64,000 bases of DNA from Microthrixaceae bacterium (GCA_011523825.1 WTFX01000005.1:1-64000), one strand, 5' to 3'. Shown: positions 23,899 to 36,912, counted from the stretch's first letter. Numbers and translations: made by a program. Notes: generated by a model not told the origin, from the letters alone.

Positions 23899-24759
23899 AT
23901 GGGCAGCGCTTCAGGTTTGTCGGATGCCGAGGCTGCTCGCCGTATTGCCGATGTCAGGTGGCCCGACAAGGTCACATGCCCGCGTTGCGACAGCTTGCGC
24001 GTCTCTGAGCGGAAGCGGCAAGGCCGAAGGTGGCCGCAGTGGCGGTGCCGCGACTGCCGCAAAGAGTTCACCGCTATCACAGGCACCGCCATGCACGGCA
24101 CTCGAATGTTGCCGAGAGCCGTTGAGCGCCAGATGGCAAAAGCACAAGAGAAGCCGTACCTGCCGCCAACGTCTGGTGACGCGGGATCGACAGGCAATCA
24201 AAGCGAGAACACAGCGACAAGGCTCAGCGCTGGGGCGAAGAGCGTGCTGAACGCGCTCCGCCAACGGCCTGCTGGAGCCACCTGCGGGAAGATCGCCGAA
24301 ATCGCTGGAATCTCCGAGAGGCACACCCACAGGATTCTCCACGACCTCTCCGCTGCCGGCATTGCGCTCAGCCGCGTAGGCGTGGTGCGCGACGGGCACA
24401 GGTCTACGACCAAGAGGCTCTGGGAACTGACCTACACGCCTGAATGCGTGAGACTGCTCGGGCATCTCCCGCGTCGTCGGGCGCCCATGTCCGAACCGCC
24501 TGTCCCCGGCACTGTGCCCCACCAGTTCTGGCCGCTGTTTTGGTCGGGGGCGGAAGGCTCAGAGCTCAGCCTCGAACACGATGAACTGCATATCGCAGGC
24601 ACGCTTATCGGCAGCGCAGACCTGTCAGCTGAAGCGTGGGCGCTACGCGCCGTCTCCGCTGAGACATTGGAGGCGCTGGCAGGAACACGCGGCTACGACA
24701 CAGGTGATACAGCCAAGCTGATCCGCTCTGAATTACGGAGTCGGCGTGTCGCTGCTTGA
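23899..24759 (+). CDS. Zinc ribbon (IS1595-type) fused to winged-helix domain, likely antitoxin/regulator
   Basis: 286 residues. Residues 10-66 match the N-terminal zinc ribbon of IS1595 transposases: RWPDKVTCPRC (C27, C30), WRCRDCRKEF (C50, C53) and TGTAMHGTRM. The transposase catalytic domain is absent. Residues about 108-175 form a winged helix-turn-helix (AKSVLNALRQRPAGATCGKI, then AGISERHTHRILHDL). The last 95 residues are unassigned. The gene overlaps the next by 14 bases, so the two are translationally coupled. In AbiE systems the gene before AbiEii encodes AbiEi, a winged-helix antitoxin that represses its own promoter; position and fold suggest the same role here. The zinc ribbon in this position is unusual. 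Codon use is less GC-biased than in the neighbours. Confidence 0.75.
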   Translation: MGSASGLSDAEAARRIADVRWPDKVTCPRCDSLRVSERKRQGRRWPQWRCRDCRKEFTAITGTAMHGTRMLPRAVERQMAKAQEKPYLPPTSGDAGSTGNQSENTATRLSAGAKSVLNALRQRPAGATCGKIAEIAGISERHTHRILHDLSAAGIALSRVGVVRDGHRSTTKRLWELTYTPECVRLLGHLPRRRAPMSEPPVPGTVPHQFWPLFWSGAEGSELSLEHDELHIAGTLIGSADLSAEAWALRAVSAETLEALAGTRGYDTGDTAKLIRSELRSRRVAA

Positions 24760-25615
24760 CGGCTGCGAGCACCTACTAGCACGAGGGCTGCGCGACCTTT
24801 GGCCCCTTGCCGCTGAGTTGGCGCGCAAGACATCAGGTCGCCTAATGGGGGGGACTGCGCTTGCGCTGCACTTGCGGCACCGGGCAAGCGAGGACTTAGA
24901 CATAATGACCCTCAAGGACTTCTCAGGCGTGACACTGCGCCGCCAGATGCACAAGCACCTTGACAGGGCATTTCCCTCTGGACACCAATACGACTTAGAA
25001 GTTCTGACCAGCGAACAAGGTGGCTTTTTCGTTCTGGTCGGGGGAGTCAAAGTGGATGTGTTCCAGGCAAGGCCCTCAGAGGAACGGAAACCCTCTCAGA
25101 TGAGATGGCTTGACGAGCCCATCACAGTTGACAAGGTGCCTATCGGGTCTGTACCAGACATCCTGGCAACCAAGTTGGACGTAATCATGTATCGGCCGAA
25201 GCTGCGCGACTACATCGACATCGCTTCGATAGACCTGATGAGCAACTATTCACTGGAAGACGGGATCGAATTCTATAAGCGCAAGTTCGGCTATGTCGAT
25301 GACCCGAACCCCCGCATCCTCAAGCGCATTGTCGGACTGCTGGCCGAACCTGGGCAGATACACGCAGACCCGCGTTTTGAGATTCGGCGGGACGATGTAT
25401 TCACACACCTGGAGCAACGGGCACGGCATCTCCTCGAATACATAGCAGACACTTCCGACAAGGAGTTCCGCAAGGCTGTCGATGCCGCCAGCGATCTTGG
25501 AATGCCTCGTCTAGCGCCCGTCCCGACCAACAGATGCGGGGCGTGGATGCCGAGGGCTCGCGCCTACTGCGCGCTGCCTCCTCACGAGAAGGGCCCGCAT
25601 AGAACCCTTCGTTGA
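24746..25615 (+). CDS. AbiEii-like nucleotidyltransferase (putative toxin)
   Basis: 289 residues from GTG 24,746. The nucleotidyltransferase signature GGTALALHLRHRASEDLD (G35, G36, D50, D52) is complete and the third acidic residue is D104 in VKVDVF. DILATKLDVIMYRPKLRDYI corresponds to the Lys- and Asp-containing motif that follows in AbiEii/DUF1814 proteins. AbiEii toxins transfer nucleotides, reported for related enzymes to target tRNA, and arrest growth. The length is normal for the family. The last 26 residues add a possible zinc site (C264, C275, H280, H285). Part of a two-gene unit with the preceding winged-helix gene. Several lower-GC stretches suggest acquisition by transfer. Confidence 0.82.
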   Translation: MSLLDGCEHLLARGLRDLWPLAAELARKTSGRLMGGTALALHLRHRASEDLDIMTLKDFSGVTLRRQMHKHLDRAFPSGHQYDLEVLTSEQGGFFVLVGGVKVDVFQARPSEERKPSQMRWLDEPITVDKVPIGSVPDILATKLDVIMYRPKLRDYIDIASIDLMSNYSLEDGIEFYKRKFGYVDDPNPRILKRIVGLLAEPGQIHADPRFEIRRDDVFTHLEQRARHLLEYIADTSDKEFRKAVDAASDLGMPRLAPVPTNRCGAWMPRARAYCALPPHEKGPHRTLR

Positions 25616-25616
25616 C

Positions 25617-25668
25617 GCGAGAAAGCCGCAGTCTCGAACGGGCACAGCATCTCGACTGACTTTCTCGC
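25617..25668. repeat. 9-bp inverted repeat just after the toxin-like gene
   Basis: GCGAGAAAG at 25,617-25,625 and its exact complement CTTTCTCGC at 25,660-25,668, separated by 34 bases. It could be a structured 3' end or the trace of an element border. I found no matching copy on the left side of the island. Confidence 0.45.
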
Positions 25669-25684
25669 CAGCTGAGTGTCCGGC

Positions 25685-25699
25685 CACGCCGTCGGCGTG
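25685..25699. terminator. Candidate bidirectional hairpin terminator
   Basis: CACGCCGTCGGCGTG is a perfect 7+7 palindrome around one central base, between convergent genes ending at 25,615 (+) and 25,723 (-). No T-run follows, as is common in GC-rich actinobacteria. Confidence 0.4.
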
Positions 25700-25722
25700 A
25701 CCGCGGCATGGTGCCGGCGGGG

Positions 25723-26436
25723 TCAGGGGCGGTCGTGGCGGAGGCCAGCTCGAAGCTCGGCGAGCTCTGCCTCGGCTGCCTCCGCGCGAGCCTCAGCAGC
25801 CGCAGCGCGGCCGGCGAGGTCGGCGAGGTCGTCGGGGTCGGGCAGCCAGGCGCCTGCGGCGATGTCCCACAAGCGCAGCTTGGGAGGCTGCCAGCACAAG
25901 TCCAAGCCCAGCACGTCGCTGCGGGCACGCAGCCCGCCCGCGCCGTCGGGCGCCACCTCGATCGCCGCCCAGCGCCCCGACACCCGCCGCTCGCCCTGCA
26001 GCGGCGGAACCAGCAAGTCCCCGCCCGTCGGGTCGAGGCGCCAGTACTCCTCCGCACCCAGTTCGGCGTACTTGGCGGGCTTCACCTCGAGATCGGTCCG
26101 CAACGTAGTGGGCGACGCGATCTCCAGCACGAAACACGGAACCGCCCCCGCCTCCCACACCTTGTAGGTGGTCTTGTTCTCCACCGCCGCCACATCGACC
26201 CCGAACGCCACCGCCACATCGGGCGCCACCACCACCCTGGGATCGCCCTGCCTGTAGTACACGTTGATGTCACAGCACACCCACGCGCCCTCGAGGTCGG
26301 AACGCCCCGCATACCAGTGACGTAGCGCGAGCACCAGCTCCATGCGCCGACGTGTCTGCGAATCTCCCTCCGGCATGCTCGGACCCTCCGGATACTCAAC
26401 GTCCGTTTCGGCAGGGCCGGCCGCGACCAAACTCAT
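25723..26436 (-). CDS. Uma2-family (DUF820) putative endonuclease
   Basis: 237 residues from ATG 26,436, chosen because GGAGG lies eight bases before it; an upstream GTG at 26,487 would add 17 residues but has no ribosome site. The PD-(D/E)xK-type core is visible: PDVAVAFG, FVLEIASPTTLRTDL with the E...K pair, and KYAELGAEEYWRLDP. Family members have the restriction-endonuclease fold but their biological role is unsettled. The last 35 residues form an Ala/Glu-rich helix (AAAEARAEAAEAELAEL), probably a coiled coil. Convergent with the AbiE-like unit. Confidence 0.85.
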   Translation of the reverse strand: MSLVAAGPAETDVEYPEGPSMPEGDSQTRRRMELVLALRHWYAGRSDLEGAWVCCDINVYYRQGDPRVVVAPDVAVAFGVDVAAVENKTTYKVWEAGAVPCFVLEIASPTTLRTDLEVKPAKYAELGAEEYWRLDPTGGDLLVPPLQGERRVSGRWAAIEVAPDGAGGLRARSDVLGLDLCWQPPKLRLWDIAAGAWLPDPDDLADLAGRAAAAEARAEAAEAELAELRAGLRHDRP

Positions 26437-26611
26437 CAAGCACACCTCCGATTCGCCCGAATCGCTCATGCCGATACTACCCGACACCCCGGACAGCCCA
26501 AAACCCGCAACAGCTTACAGGATACGAAAAGCTATGAAAACACACAAATGTCAAAGAACACGGCGAAAGCCCGCCCGAGAGGCTTCGAGCCGTCGCGAAC
26601 GGAGCGCCTAG

Positions 26612-29233
<2,622 letters not shown>

Positions 29234-29327
29234 TGGAATCCTCGTCTCCGGGACCTCGTTGTCCCTTCCCCGCAGGCCATTGTCGCACCACCGCGGGTCA
29301 ACTCACACCACCGGCTCTTCGTACTGG

Positions 29328-30254
29328 TTAGGGAGGCGGGATGACGCCCTTCTGGCGGCCGATCAGCTGATACGTCTCGGGCCGGCGATAGCGGTCGAAA
29401 TTGAACAGGGTGTTCTTGTAGTGCGAGCACCAGTCCAGGTCGCACTGGGCGGTGATGAGCTCGTCGCCGTCGGTGACCGCCTGGGCCACGATCTGGCCCG
29501 ACGGGGCGATCACCGCCGAATGAGCGAGCGACTCCACGCCCTCCTCAGTGCCGCCCTTGGCGACGCCGACCACCCAGGTGCCGTTCTGGTAGGCGCCCGC
29601 CTGCATCACGAGATGATTGTGAAATGCCTGCAGCGGGTCCTGGGTTGGGTCGGGCGCATAGAACAGCGGCGTGTTGTAGCCGATGAAAATCATCTCGACG
29701 CCCTGCAGGCCCATGACGCGGTAGGTCTCGGGCCAACGCCGGTCGTTGCACAGCGCGATGCCCATGACGCCGCCGAACGCTCGCCACACGCTGAACCCTT
29801 CGGTGGATTCCTCGAAGTAGCGGCGCTCGAGGTGCTGGAACGGCCGCTGCGGCTCGTGCTCTTCGTGGCCGGGAATGTGCACCTTGCGGTACTTGGCGAC
29901 GAGGCTGCCACTGCGATCGACGAGGATGGCCGTGTTGTAGCGGTGCCCATCGGGCGTCAGCTCGGCGTACCCCAGGTGGAAGCCGATGCCGAGCCGTTTG
30001 GCCTCGTCGAACAGCGGCTGCGTCTCGGCCGACGGCATCTCGGTCTCGAAGTACGACAGCAGCTCGGGGGAGTCGTCGGGGAAGTACCAGCGGGGGAAGA
30101 ACGTGGTGAGCGCCAGTTCCGGGAACACCACCACCTCGCATCCCCGGTCTGCCCCCTGGTGCAGCAACGCGATCAGCCGCTCGACGACCTTGGCGCGGGT
30201 CTCGTAGCGGGCGATGGGCCCGAGCTGTGCGGCACCGACCGTGAGCGGCCTCAT
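29328..30254 (-). CDS. N-carbamoyl-D-amino-acid hydrolase (nitrilase superfamily)
   Basis: 308 residues from ATG 30,254, which shares ATGA with the stop of the preceding gene; the longer upstream open frame is out-of-frame antisense-like sequence from that gene. The nitrilase triad is complete: E46 (FPELALTTFF), K124 (KYRKVHIPG) and C169 (ALCNDRRWPETYR). The CNDRRWPE signature is characteristic of D-carbamoylases, which release CO2 and ammonia from N-carbamoyl-D-amino acids, products of hydantoin opening. Length matches the family (about 304). Cytosolic. Paired with an M20 L-type carbamoylase, so both stereoisomers or several ureido compounds could be handled. Confidence 0.88.
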   Translation of the reverse strand: MRPLTVGAAQLGPIARYETRAKVVERLIALLHQGADRGCEVVVFPELALTTFFPRWYFPDDSPELLSYFETEMPSAETQPLFDEAKRLGIGFHLGYAELTPDGHRYNTAILVDRSGSLVAKYRKVHIPGHEEHEPQRPFQHLERRYFEESTEGFSVWRAFGGVMGIALCNDRRWPETYRVMGLQGVEMIFIGYNTPLFYAPDPTQDPLQAFHNHLVMQAGAYQNGTWVVGVAKGGTEEGVESLAHSAVIAPSGQIVAQAVTDGDELITAQCDLDWCSHYKNTLFNFDRYRRPETYQLIGRQKGVIPPP

Positions 30255-31555
30255 GCGGCCGTCCCGTTGCCGGCTGCGTCTCGGCCGCCGGCGATGTCGC
30301 TGTCGATCTCGCCGCTGGCGAGGCGCCAGACGACATCGGCCAGCAGGTTCGCCCCCGCCTCGATGTCTTCGGGCGATGTGTACTCGGCCGGGTTGTGGCT
30401 GACCCCGTCGAAGCTGGGCACGAAGATCATCGCCGTCGGGCACACGCGGGCCAGCATCTGGGCGTCGTGGCCCGCGCCGGACGGCATCCGGCGATGGCTG
30501 AGGCCCGCTTCCGCGGCGCAGCGTTCGACCAGATCGATGACTGCTGGATGGAACTCGACCGGCTCGAAGCGTGCAGTGCGCCGCATGGCGGCGTCGAGGT
30601 GCTCGCCCTCGGCGATGCGGCTGACGATCTCGTCGAGGCGAGCCTCTGCGTGCTGCAGCATCGGTTCGGAGGTGTTGCGCAAGTCGACCGTCATCACCGC
30701 CGAGCCGGCGATGACATTGACGAGGTTCGGCACCAGCGAGATGGAGCCGACCGTGCCGACCTGCGAGTCGCCGATGTTGTGCGCCAGCTCCCGCACCTCG
30801 CCGGCGATGCGGCACGCGGCGAGCCCGGCGTCGCGCCGCAGCGGCATCGGCGTGGTGCCGGCGTGGTTGGACTGGCCGCTGAGCGTGACCTCGGTCCACG
30901 AGATGCCTTGGACGCCTTCCACCACACCGATCTGCGTCTCATGGAACTCCAGCACCGGCCCCTGCTCGATGTGCAGTTCCATGTAGGCGTACGGCACGGT
31001 TCCGGGCACGGGGGCGGGGCCGCGGTAGCCGATGCGGTCCAGCTCGTCGCCGACGGCGATGCCGTCGCGGTCGGTGATCTCCAAGGCTTCCTCGAGCGCC
31101 ATGCCCCCGACGTAGGCGAGGCTGCCCAGCATGTCGGGCGCGAACCTGCTGCCTTCCTCGTCGGTGAAATAGGCCACCGACAGGGGTCGAGCGGGCACGC
31201 GGCCGCTCGCCAGCACCGACTCGATGACCTCCAAGCCGGCGAGCACACCGAGGTTGCCGTCGTAGCGGCCGCCTGTCGCAACCGTGTCGATGTGGCTGCC
31301 CATCATCACCGAGTCGGCCACCCGGCCGGGCTCGGTGCAGGCGACCACGTTCCCGAGCCCGTCGACGGTGATCTCCAGCCCTAGGTCGGCCATCCAGGTG
31401 CCGACCAGGTCCCGCCCGTCGCGGTCTTCGTCGGTGAGCGCCAACCGGCAGTTGCCCGTCGTGCCCTCGATGGCACCGATCTGAGCCAGATCGTCCAGCC
31501 GGCTCATCAGGCGCTCGCCGTCGATCTGCGGTGCTCCCCCAGCCGATCCGCTCAT
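30251..31555 (-). CDS. M20-family N-carbamoyl-L-amino-acid hydrolase / allantoate amidohydrolase-like
   Basis: 434 residues. Metal-binding motifs of the family are in place: MMGSHIDTVATGGRYDGNLG (His and bridging Asp), TDEEGSRF (Glu-Glu), ELHIEQGPVLE (His) and a C-terminal SGAGHDAQ (His). Members hydrolyse the ureido group of N-carbamoyl-L-amino acids, beta-ureidopropionate or allantoate. The stop overlaps the start of the D-carbamoylase as ATGA. The exact substrate cannot be told from sequence alone; the neighbouring molybdenum enzyme makes a purine or pyrimidine route plausible. Confidence 0.88.
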   Translation of the reverse strand: MSGSAGGAPQIDGERLMSRLDDLAQIGAIEGTTGNCRLALTDEDRDGRDLVGTWMADLGLEITVDGLGNVVACTEPGRVADSVMMGSHIDTVATGGRYDGNLGVLAGLEVIESVLASGRVPARPLSVAYFTDEEGSRFAPDMLGSLAYVGGMALEEALEITDRDGIAVGDELDRIGYRGPAPVPGTVPYAYMELHIEQGPVLEFHETQIGVVEGVQGISWTEVTLSGQSNHAGTTPMPLRRDAGLAACRIAGEVRELAHNIGDSQVGTVGSISLVPNLVNVIAGSAVMTVDLRNTSEPMLQHAEARLDEIVSRIAEGEHLDAAMRRTARFEPVEFHPAVIDLVERCAAEAGLSHRRMPSGAGHDAQMLARVCPTAMIFVPSFDGVSHNPAEYTSPEDIEAGANLLADVVWRLASGEIDSDIAGGRDAAGNGTAA

Positions 31556-31639
31556 TGCCTCATTCTCTCATCGCTGCCTGCCCAGGCTGCATCGCTGCTC
31601 ATCACGGTTCGTGCCCCGCCTGCACGTTGCGCATCCCGC

Positions 31640-33229
<1,590 letters not shown>

Positions 33230-33339
33230 ACCGAACCGAGGCTATGTTCCGCGAACGGCTCCGTACGCCCGCGAGGCCGGCGATGCTGGACCGACCAGAG
33301 GTTCAGGATTCGTGATGGCAGATCCATGGCGGTAGATCG

Positions 33340-34335
33340 ATGACACCAGTACGAAATGCGCTGTACCTGCAGGACGCTCACACCATCACCGAGGCGATGG
33401 GCTTCACGCAGTACGCGGAACAACGCGGCTTCGAGGCCGTCTGGCAGGCCGATTCGCGGCTGGTGCGCGAAGCCAGCGTGCCCATGGCGGCCTTCGCGGC
33501 CACGACGTCGCGCATCAAGGTGGGCGCGGGCGTCATCGACATCTGGTCCCGCAACCCGGCTCGCCTGGCATCGATGTTCTCGACGCTCGACGACTTGGCG
33601 CCGGGACGCATCATCTGCGGGCTGGGTGCGTGGTGGGACCCGTTGGCGGCCAAGGTCGGCATCAGCCGCGCCCGGCCGCTCGGCGCGATGCGCGAGGTCA
33701 CCGCGGTGGTGCGGGCATTGCTCGCCAACGAGAACGTCACGTTCCACGGCGAGCACGTCCACCTCGACGATGTCGAACTCGACTACGTGTACCAGGATCG
33801 GCGACCGAAGGACGTGCCGATCTACATCGGCGCCACGGGCATGAAGATGATGGAGCTGACCGGTGAGATCGCCGACGGCGTCGTGCTCAACTACCTGGTT
33901 TCGCCCGACTACAACAGCCGGGCCATGGACGCTCTCGACCGCGGTGCGAGCGCTGCCGGGCGAAGCGTCGACGACCTGGACCGGCCCCAGCTCGTGGTGT
34001 GCTCGGTGCATGAGGACCGGGGCACGGCGCTCGACATGGCCCGCAACATGGTCACCCAGTACTTGGGCCAGCAGCCGCACATCATGAAGGCATCCGGCGT
34101 GCCCGATTCGCTGCTCGAGGAGGTCGGCAGGGTGCTCACCTGGCCGGCCACCGCCGAGCAGGTCGAATCTGCGTCACGGCTGGTGCCAGATGAGATCGTG
34201 CAGATGCTCACCGCATCGGGCACGCCCGCCGAGGCCCGCGAGGCTGTCGACGGCTACCTGGCCACCGGCGCTACCTGCCCGATCCTGTACCCGCTCGGCG
34301 ACGTGCACGCCATGATCGACGCGTTCGCTGCCTGA
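33340..34335 (+). CDS. LLM-class flavin/F420-dependent oxidoreductase
   Basis: 331 residues, normal for the luciferase-like TIM-barrel family. Visible signatures: [19 protein letters not shown] near the N-terminus, [18 protein letters not shown], a central [13 protein letters not shown] and [20 protein letters not shown]. In actinobacteria this group includes F420-dependent reductases such as MER-like enzymes; the cofactor cannot be fixed from sequence. Divergent from the PLP-enzyme gene across 110 bases, convergent with the phosphotransferase. Confidence 0.85.
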   Translation: MTPVRNALYLQDAHTITEAMGFTQYAEQRGFEAVWQADSRLVREASVPMAAFAATTSRIKVGAGVIDIWSRNPARLASMFSTLDDLAPGRIICGLGAWWDPLAAKVGISRARPLGAMREVTAVVRALLANENVTFHGEHVHLDDVELDYVYQDRRPKDVPIYIGATGMKMMELTGEIADGVVLNYLVSPDYNSRAMDALDRGASAAGRSVDDLDRPQLVVCSVHEDRGTALDMARNMVTQYLGQQPHIMKASGVPDSLLEEVGRVLTWPATAEQVESASRLVPDEIVQMLTASGTPAEAREAVDGYLATGATCPILYPLGDVHAMIDAFAA

Positions 34336-34367
34336 ACCGGATTCCGCTCGCGCGCGACACCGGCAGC

Positions 34368-34384
34368 ACGGCGACCGTCGCCGT
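34368..34384. terminator. Candidate bidirectional hairpin terminator
   Basis: ACGGCGACCGTCGCCGT is an 8+8 palindrome around one base, in the 56-bp gap between convergent stops at 34,335 and 34,392. No T-run. Confidence 0.45.
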
Positions 34385-34391
34385 AACCCGC

Positions 34392-35447
34392 CTAGTAGCC
34401 GAGTTCGGTCGCAGCACGTTCGAGTGCCACCGTGACCGACCAGTGTGTGCGGGCCAGCCGCAGGTCGCTGTTCGAACCGTCGGCATACAGCCCTGCGGCG
34501 CTCATCCAGAACGCCGCCGAGCGCATGGCATAGAGCAGCTGGTAGTACGCGCAGCGCTCCTCATCGATCTCGATGCCGGTGGCCTGCTGGTACCTCTCGA
34601 AGAACAGCTCCCGAGGCACCACATTCGAGAGCAGCTCGGTGCCTTCCCGGTTGAGCTCGGTCAGCACGTAGGCAACGTCGTACATCGGGTCGCCGATGAC
34701 CTGCAGCTCCCAGTCCAAAATCGCCGATACCCGGTCGTCGTCGATCAGCACGTTGCCGGTGCGATATGCCCCGTGCACCAGCGTCAGCCGGTCGACGGGC
34801 GGCGCGTGGTGCCGGAGCCAGCCGATCAAGTCGGCGAGGATCGGGTGGCCCTCGTGCCCGGATTCCTCGATGAGACTCTCCCATTTGTCGATCTCGCGAT
34901 GTGCGAAGTCGTTGCCGTCCTCGGGCACGCCGAGAAAGTCCAGCCCTGCAGACCGCCAGTCGACGTTGTGCACTGCGGCAAGTGCGTTGGTGAAGCTGGC
35001 CGGCAGGACGCCTCGCCCCGCCGCAGCCGCGTAGAACTCCCGGCCGGCGCGCCGCCACGGGCTCGGGCACACGCCGGGCACTCGTTCCATGATCAACGCA
35101 GGCGCGCCCAGCACGGCAGGATCGGGTTCGTGCCAGTGAGCTCGCGGGGCGAGCACATCGGTGCCCTCCAGGCACTTCAGCACGCGGAATTGCTCGCCGA
35201 GGTCGGACTTGTCGCGCAGCAAGGCGTTGCCGGGATCGCGCCGCAGGCACAAACCCATGCGCTGCTCGGTGCCGTCCTGCGGCCAGACCGCATCGAAGAG
35301 CCAGGTCTCGTGGGACCACCCGACCGCAATGCGCTCCATGTCGCAGACCTCGACGGGCCTCGTCGTCCCGAGCCGCTCAGCCAGGTAGTCGCTGAGCACT
35401 GCCGCCAACTCGGCGCTGTCTGCCGGTGTCGTATGGGCCATGCTCAC
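34392..35447 (-). CDS. APH-fold phosphotransferase family protein, catalytic Asp missing
   Basis: 351 residues from GTG 35,447 (GTGA overlap with the upstream stop; ATG 35,441 is an alternative). The aminoglycoside phosphotransferase/choline kinase fold shows in the ATP-lid region and in VHGAYRTGNVLIDDD...ILDWELQVIGDP. The usual motif here is HGD(Y/F)RxGN; codon GCA (Ala) replaces the catalytic-base Asp, while the second-motif Asp (LDWE) is kept. It may be a pseudokinase or use another base. Family members paired with DUF6285 are common in actinobacteria and are poorly understood, often near acyl-CoA metabolism. Last gene of a trio with DUF6285 and DUF7064-like proteins. Confidence 0.85.
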   Translation of the reverse strand: MSMAHTTPADSAELAAVLSDYLAERLGTTRPVEVCDMERIAVGWSHETWLFDAVWPQDGTEQRMGLCLRRDPGNALLRDKSDLGEQFRVLKCLEGTDVLAPRAHWHEPDPAVLGAPALIMERVPGVCPSPWRRAGREFYAAAAGRGVLPASFTNALAAVHNVDWRSAGLDFLGVPEDGNDFAHREIDKWESLIEESGHEGHPILADLIGWLRHHAPPVDRLTLVHGAYRTGNVLIDDDRVSAILDWELQVIGDPMYDVAYVLTELNREGTELLSNVVPRELFFERYQQATGIEIDEERCAYYQLLYAMRSAAFWMSAAGLYADGSNSDLRLARTHWSVTVALERAATELGY

Positions 35448-35875
35448 CGGGCGATGTCCATGCGTCGATCGATGTCACGGCGCAGCACCGAACGGATCGC
35501 GTCGAGCGCTGCGGCCGCTGCAGGACGTTCGGGGCCCCAGCGATAGAGCGCCTCCACCACGAGCCCAAGTGACATCACATCCGGGTCGTCCTGCAGCCGG
35601 GCCAGTGCCGAGCGAACCCCCTCGGGAGCTGCCTGCGACTGCGAAGCCCCATCGATGCCGACGATCTCGCCCAGGCCTGAGGCCAGCTCGGCGAGGTCGG
35701 CGGCTTCGGCAGCCCGGTGACGCTCCCCGAGCGCCGCCTCGCGGGCGAGTCGCTCCAAGATCACCGCGGCCATGTGGGCCTGCGTGCGCAGGTACTCGTC
35801 GTCGACTGCCGGTGCGATCTCGCGACGCAGCCCCTCGGCGAGGCGCCCCAGCAGCTCATGGCTCTCGAAGCTCAT
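35444..35875 (-). CDS. DUF6285-type protein
   Basis: 143 residues from ATG 35,875, which overlaps the upstream stop as ATGA; further upstream in-frame sequence lies inside that gene. It begins MSFESHELLGRLAEGLRRE and is predicted all-helical, with RTQAHMAAVILERLAREAAL. This resembles DUF6285 proteins, which are regularly encoded next to APH-fold phosphotransferases. Function unknown; a partner subunit of the phosphotransferase is plausible. Confidence 0.75.
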   Translation of the reverse strand: MSFESHELLGRLAEGLRREIAPAVDDEYLRTQAHMAAVILERLAREAALGERHRAAEAADLAELASGLGEIVGIDGASQSQAAPEGVRSALARLQDDPDVMSLGLVVEALYRWGPERPAAAAALDAIRSVLRRDIDRRMDIAR

Positions 35876-36912
35876 CTGCGACTGCCGATCGACCAATCGC
35901 CGCTGCGCTTGGCGGCGGCGAAGCGGTGAGTGGGCCACATGTCCTGGTCCTCGCCCCACCAGGTTCCGGCTCCTTCGACTTCCCAGCGAATGAGGCTGTT
36001 GATGTCAATGAAGCTGTGGCGATTGATGACGATGCGGCTCACCGGATGTCCCACCGCCCCGAAGCGATCGCCGGCGGCGTCGACCGCGTCGATCCGGATC
36101 TCGGCAATCCAGCCTTCGGCGGAGCGCCGCACACTCCGTTCACCGCCGATCAGCGTGACCTGGGTGTCGCCGCGTTGGACGAACCCGTAGGCCACTCGGT
36201 CCTCGCCGTCACGGGTATTCGTCACGGCCAGGAAGCCCGACCCGCCCTCGCCGGCGCCGGTCACGTAGGCCGCCTGGCGGGGCCGGTCCTCGGGACGCCG
36301 ACCCCACGTGCGGTCGCGCATGGACCAGCAGTCGATTCCGATGTGATCGCCGTTCACCTCAATGCTGCCGGTGACATGACCGATCTGGTCGAAATGGGCG
36401 GAATGGCCGAATGTCGAATCGCCTGCCGTCAGCGGCCGCGGCGGCAGCACGGCTTCGAATCGGAGATCAGCGCTGAAGCGATGCGGGTCGTCGAAGCCCA
36501 GGCGGTAGCTCATGGTGGGCACTTCCACCTCGATGCTGACGCCGTTGGGCAGCGTGGCAGCGCGCAGGTCAAGTTCGGGCGGTAATGCCAATGCCGTGAG
36601 ATTCGAGCTGTAGAGCACCTCCCACGGCAGGTGCGTCGTGTCGTCCCACACCCAGGCACCGCCGGCGATGGTGCCGATGTTGTGCCGAGCCATCGTGTAC
36701 AGCCATCCGCCGAGCTTCCGCTCGGCGTGGTGGAACGAGAACCACGCCGTCTCGGTGAACCACCAGTCGTCGCCCCCCAGGTGCGCGTGGAAGCCGTCGT
36801 CGGCAGCGGTGAACACTGCAATGCTGTCGGAAGCCTCGCCCACGAGGCGCAGCGTAGGCCCGTGGGTATCGCCGATACCGATGCCGTGGCCACTGTGCAG
36901 GGACTCGACCAC
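35872..36912 (-). CDS. DUF7064/CrtC-AttH-like lipocalin-type protein
   Basis: 346 residues. The pattern of many aromatic residues (DDWWFTETAWFSFHHAERKL, GAWVWDDT) and the CWSMRDRTWGRRPED motif is typical of DUF7064/7065 proteins, related to the hydroxyneurosporene hydratase and AttH beta-barrels. They likely bind or modify a hydrophobic ligand. First of the trio with DUF6285 and the phosphotransferase, all with 4-base overlaps. Its first six codons overlap a broken VOC gene on the other strand, so a slightly later start is possible. Confidence 0.75.
   Translation of the reverse strand: MVESLHSGHGIGIGDTHGPTLRLVGEASDSIAVFTAADDGFHAHLGGDDWWFTETAWFSFHHAERKLGGWLYTMARHNIGTIAGGAWVWDDTTHLPWEVLYSSNLTALALPPELDLRAATLPNGVSIEVEVPTMSYRLGFDDPHRFSADLRFEAVLPPRPLTAGDSTFGHSAHFDQIGHVTGSIEVNGDHIGIDCWSMRDRTWGRRPEDRPRQAAYVTGAGEGGSGFLAVTNTRDGEDRVAYGFVQRGDTQVTLIGGERSVRRSAEGWIAEIRIDAVDAAGDRFGAVGHPVSRIVINRHSFIDINSLIRWEVEGAGTWWGEDQDMWPTHRFAAAKRSGDWSIGSRR

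Noticed and set aside
23899-24120. IS1595 insertion sequence
   Set aside because: Only the zinc ribbon is present. There is no DDE catalytic domain and no terminal inverted repeats, and the ribbon is in frame with a winged-helix domain.
23454-24197. Minus-strand frame reading through the 13-G tract
   Set aside because: It is antisense to the zinc-ribbon gene, rich in Arg/Ser/Cys, and shows no domain; only the tract's location matters.
30255-30899. N-terminal extension of the D-carbamoylase
   Set aside because: It is off-frame sequence of the M20 gene; the ATGA junction at 30,251-30,254 gives the right start and length.
34392-35447. Antibiotic resistance (aminoglycoside phosphotransferase) gene
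   Set aside because: The protein has the APH fold only; the DUF6285 pairing and the missing catalytic Asp argue against drug resistance.
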